64,000 nt of DNA from Crocodylus rhombifer. Taxonomy: Eukaryota > Chordata > Crocodylia > Crocodylidae. Numbering within the stretch: the first letter of the stretch is position 1; each line of letters starts with the position of its first letter. The position numbers and the translations under genes were made by a program. The notes under the pieces were generated by a model. That model had not been told where the DNA came from and ran no database searches. It saw only the letters and a list, made by a program, of their open reading frames with translations. Below are positions 32,958-45,150 of the stretch, piece after piece. Location of the stretch: NCBI GenBank assembly GCA_038503035.1, contig JAVSML010025539.1, positions 388,318-452,317 of the forward strand, given 5' to 3'.

Positions 32958-35754
32958 TGACCTCTTTTTTTCCTTAAGGTTTTTCAAATCTCCCAATTAA
33001 AAGCACTACAGAAGATCTGGGTGTTAATATTACTACTGTTATACTTTAAGGGCACTCTCTGGGTTAATCAAGCCTCAGTAGTCTGGAAACACTTAAAAAG
33101 AAATCAGCCATCCTAGCTCACTTACTCTGACTAATACTTTTGCTATCACATGCTTAACACCCACCTCCTGTCATGGCACTACAAATAGATGACTGCAGAA
33201 GATCTTTTATCAGCTCACCTACCTCAGTTCTTTCTAGTTACAGGCATATAATTATTTGAACAACTGACCCAACAATACAAATTTAAAAGCTCGGTTTTCA
33301 TTACTAGCTCCAGCTGCAACACTGCCTTCAAACAAGATCTAGTTGGGAAAATGTATGTGAACTGAAATCCAGATATGAAGCTAAATTGATGACATTTAGA
33401 TAGGGAGAGGAAATAGATTAGGAACTCCACAGAGCAATGGAAGGCAGGAGGAGTTTAAAATTGGTTACTATGTTCTGATTTATTCAAGTTCTTACCTGGG
33501 GCTTATCTGACCACCTTCAGAACAAACCGAGTTCTGATTTGGCATCTAGATAGAGAAAATCGGGGACAATGTGGAATGAATCGGTTGAATCTGAACCAAT
33601 GTATACAGGTTTTCTGAGGAAGGTCTCCCTCAGTTTCTCTTGTTGGCACTATATGACTTTGCATAAATCTTTTGTATAAAAATTGAGGCCATGAGAGAAT
33701 GTAATACTAGTTTGAGAACACTTGTCCTGATGTTGAGAGAGGGAAATTCCAGCTCATGTTCCCGTGAATGTTTAGTCATTTATGCAAAGCAGAACTCCTG
33801 CTAAAACATCCTGTAGTCTCTCTCCAAGGAGGTATGGACAGTGGGTTCAAAAAGGCAAGACTGAAATGCCTTGATAATTTTGAAGAGTAAATTTAAAAAA
33901 TAAACTAAGCGCTGAAAAGTTTGGAATTGAAGATAAATATTCAAACAGCCACACAGTTCTTATAAAAGTCTTTAAAAATGTACCTATGTAAAATCTCACA
34001 GTGCACAATTCTGATTATTTCTTTCCCTAAGCCCTTGTGGAAAGAGATTTAGCAAAAGTAAAATCTAACACTTTAATGCACACAGGTGTTTTAAGAAGGT
34101 TTAAAAGCATGAGATGGAAATATAATACCTTAACGCATTATCTAAACAGAGTGACTCTAAAAAATTCAGCTGGGATATTGCTTTGCATTCCAGTATTAGA
34201 ATGATAAAAATGTCATTACTTCTTTATAATCCACAGTAGTTAATTGTTTGGTATCATATAGGATTTTGAAACATGAAAAACGTGAGAAATAAAAAACGAA
34301 TTTTCTAGACTATTCCCTATATGAAAGGTAACTTAAGGTGTAAATACACAAAAGCCTCAAGATTTTTAAATCGCCTTGAAAAACACATTAGAAATGACAG
34401 AATGAATCTGATTCTGTTCTTATTAAAACCATTTTTACAGCAGCATAACTCCATTGACTTCAGCAGAGTTATTTCTGATTTTCACCAGGGAAACAAGAAC
34501 ATAATTGGGTCCTGTTTTTTCAACTGCAGTTCTAATATAATCTGATGATGACTCAAACTTGCAAATTCCTCCTCACTTGAATAGTTTCTACTTGTGAAAC
34601 TACTGACTTGCAACTTTGACTCAAGTGGAACTACTTTTTGAGGAAGGGTGTTGAGGCTCAAGTAAACAAAACATGCTTTGAAAATGTTGTTATGAATTGT
34701 ACTACAATAATTTTATATTATCTTGATCTTACCCTCAATTCTTCTAACCATATGATCTGAGAAAATGTAAAGCTAAATATGCAAACTCATGGTTTGGTGT
34801 TTCAGTCTTATTCCTTCAAGTTTAGTCTCCTGAAATTGAGATTTCAGTTTTTGTTATAATTGATAATTGGATATCATCTGGGAAACTAGATGTTTTCCCA
34901 TGTCAAGATAAAGCATTTTTCATTTTGCTATTATAATGTAAAAATCATGTGGTTTATGACCTTTTAGACAGCTACATTTATCTTAAAATGCATAAAATTA
35001 TACTTTTGAGTTGTGTTAACATATACCCAGAAGCATCCCAACGTACCCTGTTGTAGATCAGCTAGATGTATATCCGTTCCAAAAGTGTTAGTTGCGTTAA
35101 TTATTAAAACTGCCAATTTTTTTTTGAATATTGAACCATGTGTTCCACCAGTATTAATTATGTATTCTTCCCACATGCATACAGTCATCTGCAATTAAAG
35201 TTCATGAGGTCTGGGGAGAATGTGAATAAATATGGTACACATGGTGAAGCCTATTGTAGAAGTGAAACATTTGTTTGTCTGGATGTTTTGCTAATACTGT
35301 TTGTATTTATAAACATTATTTTGTCAATATTTTCTATGGTGGATAGTATAGGAAAGGTGATCTTTTAGGTTTCATAGGATTTATTTACTGTAGAGTCATT
35401 AGGCAATTTAAAAGTCAAATTCCTAATTGGAAAAACACTGATCTATTCTGATCTTGAATCCTAATCAGCAAAGGATTGGCTAAGAGTTTGTCAAGAAATC
35501 TCCAAGAAAAATCTATCTTTTCTCAGGAAGCTGTGTTTGTTTCTCTCTGCAGGACACCCCTCTCTGAATCGGTACCGAGTGTTGGGGAAGGTAGAGAAGA
35601 CAGTTGTTCTGGATTTTTTTTCCCCTTAAACGAGAAGATTCTTTTAGCATTCAATATTTTATCGCACTTTATTCAAAGATTGAGATGTTAAAGCGTGTCC
35701 TGGCAAAATTCCAGTTTGAGCTGTTAGATTCTGCAGTTTAACTCACATAGGTCA
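32958..35754. other. AT-rich non-coding sequence, no feature seen
   Basis: About 2.8 kb of unique-looking AT-rich DNA without motif-bearing frames, terminal repeats or arrays. Confidence 0.55.
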
Positions 35755-36296
35755 CATCTACACAAGATGTTTACTGTGTAGTTGACTAATTAGTTATGCA
35801 GTAAACATCTCGATGTCTACACATGCATCCCTATTAGACTAGAGTAAACTAATTTACTCTGCAGCAAGATAGTACTTGTATTTACAAGTTCTATCCTACT
35901 GCAGAATAAAAAACTCCACAGGAGCACATGTGTAGACACTGGAGGGACTGACTGGGCCTCAAGAGTGCTTCAGGGCAGGGGCTGCCTGCCAGCTAGCCCC
36001 CGTATTGAAGCTCCTTCATTCCCAATGAGTCCTTCCACAGCATGTGGAGCCAGGAGGCTGGAGCAGGGAGCGGCCCCAGGCTGGCAGGCTGACCCTCCAG
36101 GGCCCCCTGCCGACTGGGGCTGCTCTAACCCAGCTTTGCATGCTGCACATGAATAAACTCTGTAGCGTATTGCTCTAGAGTTAATTGCTCCCAGGTTCAT
36201 TGTTTCAACAATGTACTTGAGAGCAATAAACTCCAAAGCAATAAGCTCTGGAGTTTATTGATGCACAGTAATAGCATGTGTAGACACACCCACTGA
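35755..36296. mobile_element. Doubly palindromic non-autonomous DNA transposon
   Basis: The outer ends pair: left gtcacatctacacaagatgt, right (reverse-complemented) ggtgtgtctacacatgct, each followed by tactgtg within a few bases. A second pair of the same end motif lies inside (gatgtctacacatgc at 35812; gcacatgtgtagacac at about 35925). Two hairpins are visible. One is ctgcagcaagatagtacttg (35859) with its partner ending gcag at 35904. The other is tattgctctagagttaattg (about 36165) with caataaactccaaagcaata (about 36224). The middle is GC-rich. hAT-like by its ends; no transposase. Confidence 0.6.
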
Positions 36297-36519
36297 ATGA
36301 CAAATAATACTCCTATAGATCTATTTATCCACATACAGCAACATACTTTGCCACTGTGGATGAAGATTATATCCATTTTATATGCTGGGAAACTGAGGCA
36401 TGACAAATTTAAGTATCTTACTGTACAGTATGTCTGTTTCATGGAGGAACGTAGAACTTGGTTGTTGACTCCTTGCTAAGATTCCAGTAATTGGACTATA
36501 CTGCTTGCATTTTTCTAGA
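36297..36519. other. Short non-coding spacer
   Basis: AT-rich spacer between the palindromic element and the Penelope-like element; nothing recognised. Confidence 0.4.
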
Positions 36520-36599
36520 GTGGTTGATATATTCTGTTTTATGATACAAACCAACCATCAGAGAAACAACACCAATATCTTACAACATTCCAACCTCAT

Positions 36600-38030
36600 A
36601 CTCGAAGAAACTGAAAGAACCAATCAAACCTCAAATATTATCAGTCTCTCCATGCACATACTTACCAAAGCTGAAAAATCTGTCCTCTCTAAAGGCCTTA
36701 ATTTCTGCCCCCAAAAATACCCTAATAATATACTACAATGTGGAGAACTAGAAGAATTTTTCCAACTCCTTAGTCTCAAGGAATATTTCCACAACCAAAA
36801 TGTATCCACTTCTAACAACACTTCATCTTCTGACAACATCAAAGAAAACAAAAAACTCCATCAGATTGGACACCTCACAGTGGGACAAAATTTAAACCTT
36901 GAATTGACTGCTTCAGGGAGAGAATGAACAATGGAATAATCAACAACAAACACCACCATAACAACCTCTCCCTCTCAGAGAGAATAGCCATAGAATATCT
37001 AAGATCCAGCCACCAACTAGTAATAAAACCAGCAGATAAAGGGGGAGCTATAGTTATCCTTAACTGTAAATGAAGCCAACAGACAATTCTTTGACACCAC
37101 CTACTAAAAAAAACTAGAGGACGAGCCAATTCCCCTTTTTACCTTCAAATTCAAAACTACCATCAAATCATTTCCATCTGAACTACAAGAAAAATTAAAG
37201 AACTTGATCCCCCCACTATCCAACCCAGGGACTTTTTACACACTTCCTAAAATCCACAAACAAGGAAACCCAGGCAAATCTATAATAACCAATCACAGAA
37301 ACTTAACTGAGGAAATATCACATTTCATTGAATCTGTCCTAAAACCTCTTGTCATCCAAAGAGCATGTTTTGTCCAAGACACAACAGACCTTCTATGAAA
37401 ACTGAAAAACATAGACCACCTTCCCAGCAATGCCCTCTTAGTCACCATGGATGTTACTAGCTTGTGTACCAACATCCAACACCAGGATGGCACCCAAGCC
37501 TGCCTTACATATCTACAAAAGCTAGATTACAAATCAGGTTACAGACCTAAAGATACTACTTAATTTATACACTTCATTGTCACATACAACAACTTCACTT
37601 TCAATAACTAACACTTCCTTCAGACCATGGGCACCAAAAAGACCCCACAATATGACAACCTTTTTATGGGCCACCTGAAAAAAGAGTCCCTCAGGAACTG
37701 CACCATTCTATACTTAAGATATATAAATGACATCTTCATCATTTGGATTGAAAACCTGCAATCTCAGAGTTGAGTTATTGAATTAATTTACATCACAAAT
37801 TCAATAATCATCACTCTTCCATCAGACTAACTCTTGAATACTCCAGCACCAACATTTTCCTTTTAGACACTATGGTCAATATCCAGAATGGTAAAATACA
37901 AACCACCATATACAAGAAACCCATAGACCGAGATACATATCTACACAGAACCAGCAATCACCTTAAACACACCAAGAAAGCTGTAATATACAGCCAGACC
38001 CTCTGATACCACCGAATTTTCACTGAGCTA
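36600..38030 (+). pseudogene. Penelope-like reverse transcriptase, N-terminal and palm regions
   Basis: This encodes the RT of a Penelope-like element, a telomerase-related retroelement polymerase. Visible in order are LTKAEKSVLSKGLNFCPQKY (about 36660-36720), VIKPADKGGAIVIL (37020-37062), FYTLPKIHKQGNPGKSII (about 37228-37281), LTEEISHFIESVLKPLV (about 37306-37356), VTMDVTSLCTNI (about 37443-37478), MGHLKKESLR and YLRYINDIFIIW (about 37712-37746). Frames change repeatedly and stops such as the TGA after CK at about 37071 break it. The catalytic YIDD reads YIND (AAT at 37726-37728). The sequence runs into the antisense CR1 at about 38034, and the rest of the RT C-terminus resumes after 40715. 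Confidence 0.82.
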
Positions 38031-38033
38031 TGT

Positions 38034-40715
38034 TAGATTCCTAGACTGCGAGGACCTCACAAGATCATCAGTTCTAGCCCCCTGCACCAGGCAGGATAGA
38101 CAACTGGGGTCAGGTGGACCCCAGTCTCCTCTTCAGGATTTCAAGGGTAGGTGATTGCACCACCTCTGGAGGGAGACTATTCCACAGACACCCTGGCTGT
38201 GAAGAAGTTTTTCGTAATGTTGAGCCTGAAATGGTCTTCCAGGAGTTTATGGCCATTACTCCTGGTTATTCCCAAGGGTGCCCTGGTGAACAGTTATTCA
38301 CCGAGCCCTTGATGTATGCCCCTGATGTAGCAGTAAACCACTTTCAAGTCCCCTCTCAGCCTTCTCTTTTTCATGCTGAAGAGTCCCAGGTGCCTCAGCT
38401 TTTCCTCGTATGGCTTGCCATGCAAGTCTCTGATCGTACGGGTGACCCTTCTCAGGACGCTCTCAAGCTTTACCAAGTCCTTATTGAAGTCTGGTGCCTA
38501 GTACTGGATGCAGTACTCCCGCTGCGGTCTCACTAATGCCAAGTAGAGTGGAAGAATCACTTCTCTGCTTTTGCTGGAGATGCATGAGTTGATGCATGCC
38601 AGGGTATTATTTGCCCTGTTGGCTACAGTGTCACACTGCCGGCTCATATACTGTGGTCTGTTATTACCCCCAGGTCCCTTTCATTCATGGTGCTGGCCAG
38701 TTTGGCATTGCCAAGCCTGTAGGTGTGTGTGTGGGGGGGAGACTGGTTATCCCTAGATGAAGCACTTTACATTTCTCAACGTTGAACTTTATTTGATTCT
38801 CATCCTCCCAAATTGCTAGCCTGTCTAGGTCTGCCTGTATCTGCAGCCTATCTTCAAGTATGACCATGCTTTCACATAACTTGGTGTCATCTGCGAACTT
38901 GGCCAGTGAGCTCTTCACCCCCACATCCAAATCATTTATAAAGATGTTGAAAAGCACTGACCCCCGAGGGACATCACTAGCCACTTCTTACCAAGGTGAC
39001 ACAAATCCATTCATTAGAATGGATCTCTGGGTCCTATCCCGCAACCATCTCCCTACCCACCTAACTGTCTCATGGTTGAGCCCACAGTCCTGCAATTTAC
39101 TCACAAGAATATTGTGGGATACTAGATCAAAGGCCTTTTGGAAGTCAAGGTATACAATGTCAACCTCCTCTCCCTTATCCAGGTGGCGAGTTACCTGGTT
39201 GTAAAAGAAGATGAGGTTGGTAAAACAAGACCTGCCCGCGATGAAGCCATGTTGGCTGTCATTCAGAATCCTACCTTCTGCAAGCCTATCGCATATGGAG
39301 TCCTTGATGAATTTTCCCTGGATCTTCCCTGGGTTATAAGTTAGGCTGATTGGCCTATAGTTACCCTGGTTTGCCCTCCTCCCTTTCTTGAATATGGGCA
39401 CAACATTGGCCCTCTTCCAGTCCTCAGGGACCTCTACAGAGTGTCATGAATTTTGGAAAAGTTTCACCAGAGGTCCCACAGTGACTTTGGCCAGCTTCTT
39501 CAGCACCCTCGGATGAACTTCATCCAGTCCTGCTGATTTATGTATGTCTATTTTTTTTTCATATGATGATATACCAGTTCTATAGTAATAATACCAAGGC
39601 AGTCATTCCTACCATGCTCATTCTGTACTCACTCTGGCATGATTTTGCTCTTGGCCTGGTGAAAGACCGACACAAAGTAGTCATTCAGGAGTTACCAGTT
39701 TTCTCCTGGTAACCAGCTCTCCTGAGCTGTTGAGCAGTGGTCCCACACTGCCATTTGTTTTCCTCCTGTTCCCTACATACATAAAGGATTTCTTGTTGTC
39801 CTTGACTCCTGTCACTAATTTTAGTTTGGCTTCTACCTTAGCCCTTTGAATCTCTTCCCTACAAGTGCGGGCCCATGTTGTGTAGTCCTCCTTGCGGCGT
39901 ACTCCAAGCTTTCATTGTTTGTATGCCTCTTTCTTTTTTCTTAAGAGGACCATGATATCCCTGTTTAGCCAAGAGTGCTTCCCAGCCCTTTTGTTACCTT
40001 TCCTGTATGTGAGAATGGACTTCCTTATGGTTTGAAGATCCTGTCTTTAAGGAACAACCACTTTTCATGCACTCCTTTCACCTTTGAACCTTGGTCCCAT
40101 AGCCCTTTCCCTCCTAGTGACCTGAGTTATTTGAAATTTGCATTTTTAAAGTTCAAAACTTCAGTCCTGATATCTAATTTGTTTGCCTTGCAATGGACAG
40201 TGAACGTGATGATTACATGCTTGATGTCACCCTGGCTGCCTTCTGTTTTTAAGCTGGTTACCAGGTTGTCCCCCTTGGCCAGGGCCAAGTCTAGAGTAGC
40301 ATTACCTCTGGTTGGTTTGTGCACCTCCTGAGTCAGGAAAAGCTCTTCAATGCAGGTCAGAAAGGAACACGACCAATCCAGCTTGGCTGAGTGCTCCTCC
40401 CAAGAGATATCTGGATACTTGAAGTCACCTATGATGACCGTGTCTTGTGCTCATACAGCCTTTTCCCATTCTCGGGCAAACTCTAGATAAAGTTCCTCCC
40501 CCTGGTTTGGTGGTCTGTAGTATATACCTACAGTTAGGTCTCTCTTGCCATGCCCCACTCCTCCCCCAGCCTACAGTTTGACCCAGATGGTTTCAGGACA
40601 TCCTTCTTTGGGGCTGATGTTAGCCTCCAAGGAGGTGTACTGCTCCTTCACATAGAGAGCTATATCTCCACCTTTCTTCCCTACTCAGCCCCTTCTATGC
40701 AGAGTGTGGTCCCTT
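38034..40715 (-). mobile_element. CR1 LINE inserted antisense in the Penelope-like element
   Basis: It begins at its 3' end (gattcctagactgcgaggac, 38034) and extends on the minus strand through ORF2 to the endonuclease domain. Recognisable pieces are LESVLRRVTRTIRD (38294-38476), NIFINDLDVG and KFADDTKL (38685-38984), SFTNLIFFYNQVTRHLDKGE and LDFQKAFDLVSH (38988-39401), and TLDLALAKGDNL with GDIKHVIITF (40127-40324). GVYYRPP-type sequence is recognisable near 40500. The RT active site FADD is intact but frameshifts separate all blocks. The 5' end is near 40700, where Penelope-like sequence resumes. Older than the copy at 59591 and of a different subfamily. Confidence 0.88.
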
Positions 40716-41345
40716 CTGTGCAGGATCATCACCTTGCAAATCTCAAAAGGGCTTTCACTCAACAAGGACCCTCCTCCAGAGAGAGAGATCACACTTTTGA
40801 AAGAACCACCTGGATGCCATGTGAAGAATTGCTTCAGTACAAAAGAAAATCCCCATGAATTGCATGCCATTAGTTACGGCATACCATCCTTCCCTGGAAC
40901 CTTTATGGAAAAACCTCAAACAATTGCAACCCATACTAGAAGAAGACCCAATTCTAAAAGAGATTTTCCCAGAACCATCCATCCTAGCCTTTAAGTAAGC
41001 ACCGAACCTCACCAATCTCATCACCTTTCTTTGGCCCCAAGTACACCAAATGGATCCAGACCATACCAGGAAAAGAAATATAAAACCTACCAACATATCT
41101 CCACCACTCCCACAATAACTGCACCCCATAATGGAGCCATCACCTTTCCTGGATGTTAGACCTGCACCTCCTGAAACATAATTTATCTCATTCAGTACAC
41201 TAAATGCCGTGATGGAAAACATGTAGGATAAACCAAACAACAACTGTGTAGCAGAATGAACGCATGCTGAACATCTATCAAAGACAAAAAAGCCAATTAG
41301 ATGTGGGTGCATACTTCTCACAAAGACAACCACTCTCTCTCCAAG
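40716..41345 (+). pseudogene. Penelope-like RT C-terminus and GIY-YIG endonuclease, first half
   Basis: After the CR1, RT-to-linker sequence resumes with EELLQYKRK (about 40827), LVTAYHPSLEPLWKNLKQL (about 40872-40928) and, before a TAA, PSILAFK and then APNLTNLIT, the linker typical of the family. From 41184 the frame reads YLIQYTKCRDGKHVG, stop, TKQQLCSRMNAC, stop, TSIKDKKAN. This is the GIY-YIG core with the catalytic Glu codon position altered (gaa-like to TAA). GIY-YIG endonucleases nick DNA to prime insertion in these elements. The coding sequence is broken at 41346 by another CR1 and resumes at about 41576. Non-functional. Confidence 0.75.
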
Positions 41346-41575
41346 TTCATAGATTCATAGATTGTAGAGTCAGAAGGGACCACAAAGGATCATCGTGTTC
41401 GACCCCTGCCCCTGGCAGGATAGAGAACTGAGGTCAGATGACCCCAGCCAGATGTCTATTAAGCCTTCTCTTTTAAACCTCCAAGTTAGGTGATAGTACC
41501 ACCTCTCTTGGAAGCCCATTCCAGATTCTGGCCACCCTTACTGTAAAAATATTCTTCCTAAAAAGAAAGTTCTAA
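41346..41575 (-). mobile_element. CR1 LINE 3' fragment inside the GIY-YIG region
   Basis: Starts tcatagattcatagattgta (the CR1 3' tail read antisense). It continues through agaagggaccacaaaggatc, gaccccagccagatgtc, ctcttggaagcccattccag and ctgtaaaaatattcttccta. Comparison with the uninterrupted relative at 18510-19110 shows that about a dozen Penelope-like bases are missing at the junction and there is no target duplication. Confidence 0.85.
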
Positions 41576-41995
41576 TCCTCAAAGGAAATTTACAAAACAC
41601 CTTTTGTAGATGAGCCTACAAACTTCACTTAATAAATCTACTGGACATAAATTATAACCTGCCTGCCATTCAGTAACCCCAGGTAACCACTCTACATTTT
41701 ACCGGCTACATTCTATCATCAGTTCAACATTTCCCCCTTTCCTCCCCACCACTTATCTGTCTCACACCTGTTGTCTCTTGTAGCTTCTGATCCTCACTGC
41801 CATGCATTTGCATTTTCACAAACCTACATTTTGCTAATTGGCTTCTATTCCAACCAGGAGAACACAAAACAACAGCAGACTCTCCCTATGCCTGAAGAAG
41901 GGTGTTTATGCCTGAAAGCTTGCAAAGAACAATTTTCCAAGTATTTAGTTTGTCTAATAAAACATATCACATTTACCCAAAGAAACCTATCTTAT
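41576..41995 (+). mobile_element. Penelope-like element 3' end
   Basis: Continues the endonuclease C-terminus (ctaatcctcaaaggaaattt; cf. ctaatcctcaaagagaattt in the minus-strand copy) and then the 3' UTR, ending acccaaagaaacctatctt near 41992. The longer terminal words seen in the other copies (gtctgcc, agaccaacatggctacaacc as complement) are not present, so this end is slightly truncated or variant. Confidence 0.7.
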
Positions 41996-43710
41996 GCTAA
42001 AGGCATTTTGTCAGTTGTGGCAAAATGAATTCTTTAGTATTTGAGTAACACCAGTTAAATAGATTTTGTAAGAAAAATAACATTTTCTTTTTTCTGAAAA
42101 CAGCTCAGCCAAAGGCCTGCAAAGCTGTTGAATTGTTCCTGCTTCCTACTGCAAGGGGCAGTCTTCTTCCCCTCTTCCCGACCCCCCGAGCCCAAGTCCA
42201 ACACTTCTACCAAATTGCACTTCCAACATTTTCTAAATGCTTCCATCCCATGGAAGATTAAGGGATGTGTCCAGACCCAGTATCTCTTATTCTAGAGGGA
42301 ATTAGGGAGAAGGGTTTTATTTTGGCTTGCTTGTGTTTTGTTTTGTTTTGTGTTGTGTTTTATATCTTATTGGACTAATTACAATAGTTGGGTGAGATGG
42401 TTGGGAGAGATGTTGGGCAAACTTTTGGGCCCAAAGTGCCTTTCAGGTTAGATCATTCATTGGGTTCAGAGAAACACTTGAAGGTAAGTTTGCTGTGATT
42501 CTTTGTGTATCCAGATTATTAATAAAACATCTAATAGTCTAGTATGGGGTGGGGTGGGTGATGCTTAACCTCCTACATGTGTGCCATAAGTGGCATTGGT
42601 AGCATCAGTATGTGGCTTACAGCAGATTAGGGAAGGGACAAGGTGGTAGAGTAGGAATCAGAAAACAGGGCAGCATATTGGGCAACAGGGCAGCATACTG
42701 GGCAGGGAGCACAGGGCAAGAAGCAAAAAAGGGAACAGAAGTTATGATAATGGAAGGGCATTGGAGTGGCACTTGGAGGGTGAGGGTCTAATATGTGGAA
42801 CCCATACCTGCCAAAAAGGGTGACCCCAATTGCTCTAGAACCTGGTGCTTGGGAACATGAATATTATAGATTAGAGTTGTTCTTCTCCTGAATCTATTGG
42901 GATCTTTGGGAAATTCAAATTTATAAATTAGGCACCTTACTAAGATTTAAATGACAGAATATTGTTGCCTAAATTGAGACATGATCCAGAATATAGCCAC
43001 AAAGCTTATTAGCCACCTAAATTCAGTTATCACTCATATTTTAGACTGTTTGTACCTAAATGCCTAAATCCTACCTAAAGCGCCATTTTTAGCTGGAAAC
43101 AAGACAGATCTGTAGATAAATCACCAGAGGGGCCCAAACCCTCAGGCAAGCTGAGTATGCCGACTGCACACTGACAGCATTGATTTCAGTATGACGTATA
43201 GCATCTGTGGTCACTTTCATTCAAAAAGCAGGCATCAAAAAGAGCAAGGACATGGAGGAGCAAATAAGAGGGAGATTCACTTTATAGCCTAGAGGTTAGG
43301 TATTCTGTTGGAAGGAAAAAGTCCTGTTTTTCAGTGTCTGTTCTTAGGTTTATTTCTGCTTTTTATATGATAACAGTAGTAGAAAATGCATAAACAGTCC
43401 AGGAAGTAGAAATCAGAATCCAGATCTCTTTTTGTACAACTGCATGCTGAGAGCACCTATATATTTCTGGTTATGGTACCTTCTGAGGTTTCTAAATCAT
43501 TATGAAATAGTGCTTCTGTCATGTTTTTATCTAATATTGGGAATGATGCAGTCTGTACTGGGATTTTAACGTCTATTTGCAGTTGAACAATGGCCAAGTC
43601 ACATTCTAATATTGATAGAATATATTTGCTTCCAGCTGTCCTCAACCTAGGGTAACATATTCCGTTAATATCCTGAGTATACATGTTAAATATTGCCATT
43701 AATATATCAG
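41996..43710. other. Non-coding sequence with one small tandem duplication
   Basis: The 20-base unit acagggcagcatattgggca repeats once with a single change at about 42665-42705. Otherwise no feature; open frames are unrecognised. Confidence 0.5.
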
Positions 43711-44537
43711 TGTAGCAAGGCACCTGATAGCATCTGTTATGAGGGGAAAGGGGACATGCCACCTGGAGCAGCAAGAAGACAACTTATCTGTACTCAGACC
43801 ACAGTGTGAAAAGAACAATGTGGAGCACTGGAAACCCAGGAGGTCCTAATGAAGTCCTGCACAGGCTCTAGGGGAACGGCACATGGGAGTGGGGCCAGGG
43901 TAGATTGGATTCTGGGGGAGGAGATGGAGGATAAGAAGGATATGGGGAGAGAAAGCAGATTGCTCAAGGGCAGGCACCAGAAGAAGAGACTGAAACTGAG
44001 ATGAAAGGAGAGACTGGAACGGTGAACCAAAAGACCCTGGAGATTCAGGTACCTACTGGGGATTAAGGAGGGAAAGCAACACCTGGGAGGAAGAGGCAAA
44101 CAGCTGTCTGGGTGAGTGCCATGCTAAAGAGGTGCCTCACCTGCAGGAAACAAAGGCAGGAGAAGCCAGAGTGAGGAGGTGTGGGGGAGGGAAGACAAGT
44201 TTTCCGCTGTCTGGAGGGAACCCAGGAAAGGGGACTTTACACTAGATGGTAGTGCAGCAGGCATCTGCCTAAGCTGTGAGAGATTTATGGAGACTGGGAC
44301 CCTGAGGTGACAAGGGCCAGTCATCAAGGGTGGTTACCAGCTGATTGCTGCTTAACCCTTAGAGGGCTGTGAAGATAACAGCTCAAACCCAGGGGAGGGC
44401 AATTTCTAGTGCCATCTCGCTAGAAATAACCAAACCAAGACAGGGAAGGGACAGCAGGGTGCTCGTGATCGCAAGAAGAATCCAAAGAGAGAGAGGGAAG
44501 GAGTACCCAGAGTCGCACCAAAGTCTGGGACACTACA
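43711..44537 (+). mobile_element. Possible LTR-like segment
   Basis: The segment starts tgtagcaaggcacc and ends gggacactaca, giving a 5-base terminal inverted repeat TGTAG/CTACA of LTR type. It is purine-rich throughout, unlike its neighbours. I see no AATAAA in the expected place, no target duplication and no internal retroviral genes, so the call rests only on ends and composition. Confidence 0.25.
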
Positions 44538-44649
44538 GGTGGGATCAGGACAGGACAAAGGGGAGGTAGGAGCCCCTAGAAGAGACCCCGGTCATTACCC
44601 TGATGCATATTAAGAACACCACCTCACAAGCTCGGCATGAATGGCATGT

Positions 44650-44925
44650 GCCCCCAGTGGCCAGGGAGGCATGGCTGTGCTGGCAGCAGCAGGAGCACAG
44701 TGGTGGTGGTGGGAGCCTGGCAACAGTAAGCTGGGAGCTCCTGCAGATGCTACCAGCACTGTTGGTGGCTGGGAGCATGGCAAGCGCTGAGCAGGAGTCA
44801 GTGACCACCCACAGGCAGCATTGGTGGTGGCCAGCAGCAATTGCGGACCACCCGCAGATGCTGCAGGTGAAGTTGGCGGCAGGGTGGCACGCAGTGACTG
44901 CCCGCAGGTGCTGCCAACAGTGTAA
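44650..44925. repeat. Degenerate minisatellite, about 50-base unit
   Basis: Words of the type cagtgaccacccacaggcag, then attggtggtggccagcagc, recur as accacccgcagatgctgcag then ttggcggcagggtggc, and as actgcccgcaggtgctgcc. Spacing is about 48-55 bases. GC-rich; no convincing protein. Confidence 0.5.
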
Positions 44926-45150
44926 GTAGTGCCTTTTTGCAGTGGGTGGACCACCACATTTAAGACGTGCATGTGCGCATGTGTGTATCCACTACGCATT
45001 GCCCCTGAAGCTTGGTGTTCTTTCTCAAGATATTTATTTTCCATTAAGGTGTGACAGGAAAGTAGAAGAAGGACATTGTGACCAGGTACTGGGTAATGAC
45101 TGCAACACCTGTGGTAACAACACAACTTTCACAATTGCATTATGCTCTTT

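Larger units (their letters stand above)
36520..41995 (+). mobile_element. Penelope-like retroelement, degenerate, with two CR1 insertions
   Basis: After removal of two antisense CR1 insertions (38034-40715 and 41346-41575), about 2.6 kb remain in the order of a Penelope-like element: N-terminal conserved segment, reverse transcriptase, linker, GIY-YIG endonuclease, 3' UTR. The 3' end (gaagaagggtgtttatgcct, aaagcttgcaaagaa, tttagtttgtctaataaaac) is the block found as short antisense copies at 2241, 18510 and 51293. Frames are broken many times, so it is ancient. The 5' boundary is uncertain, near 36500-36560. Confidence 0.8.

Noticed and set aside
40755..41333. 192-codon minus-strand frame in the Penelope-like region
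   Set aside because: Antisense to the RT linker and GIY-YIG sequence, with cysteine/glycine/phenylalanine-rich shadow composition.
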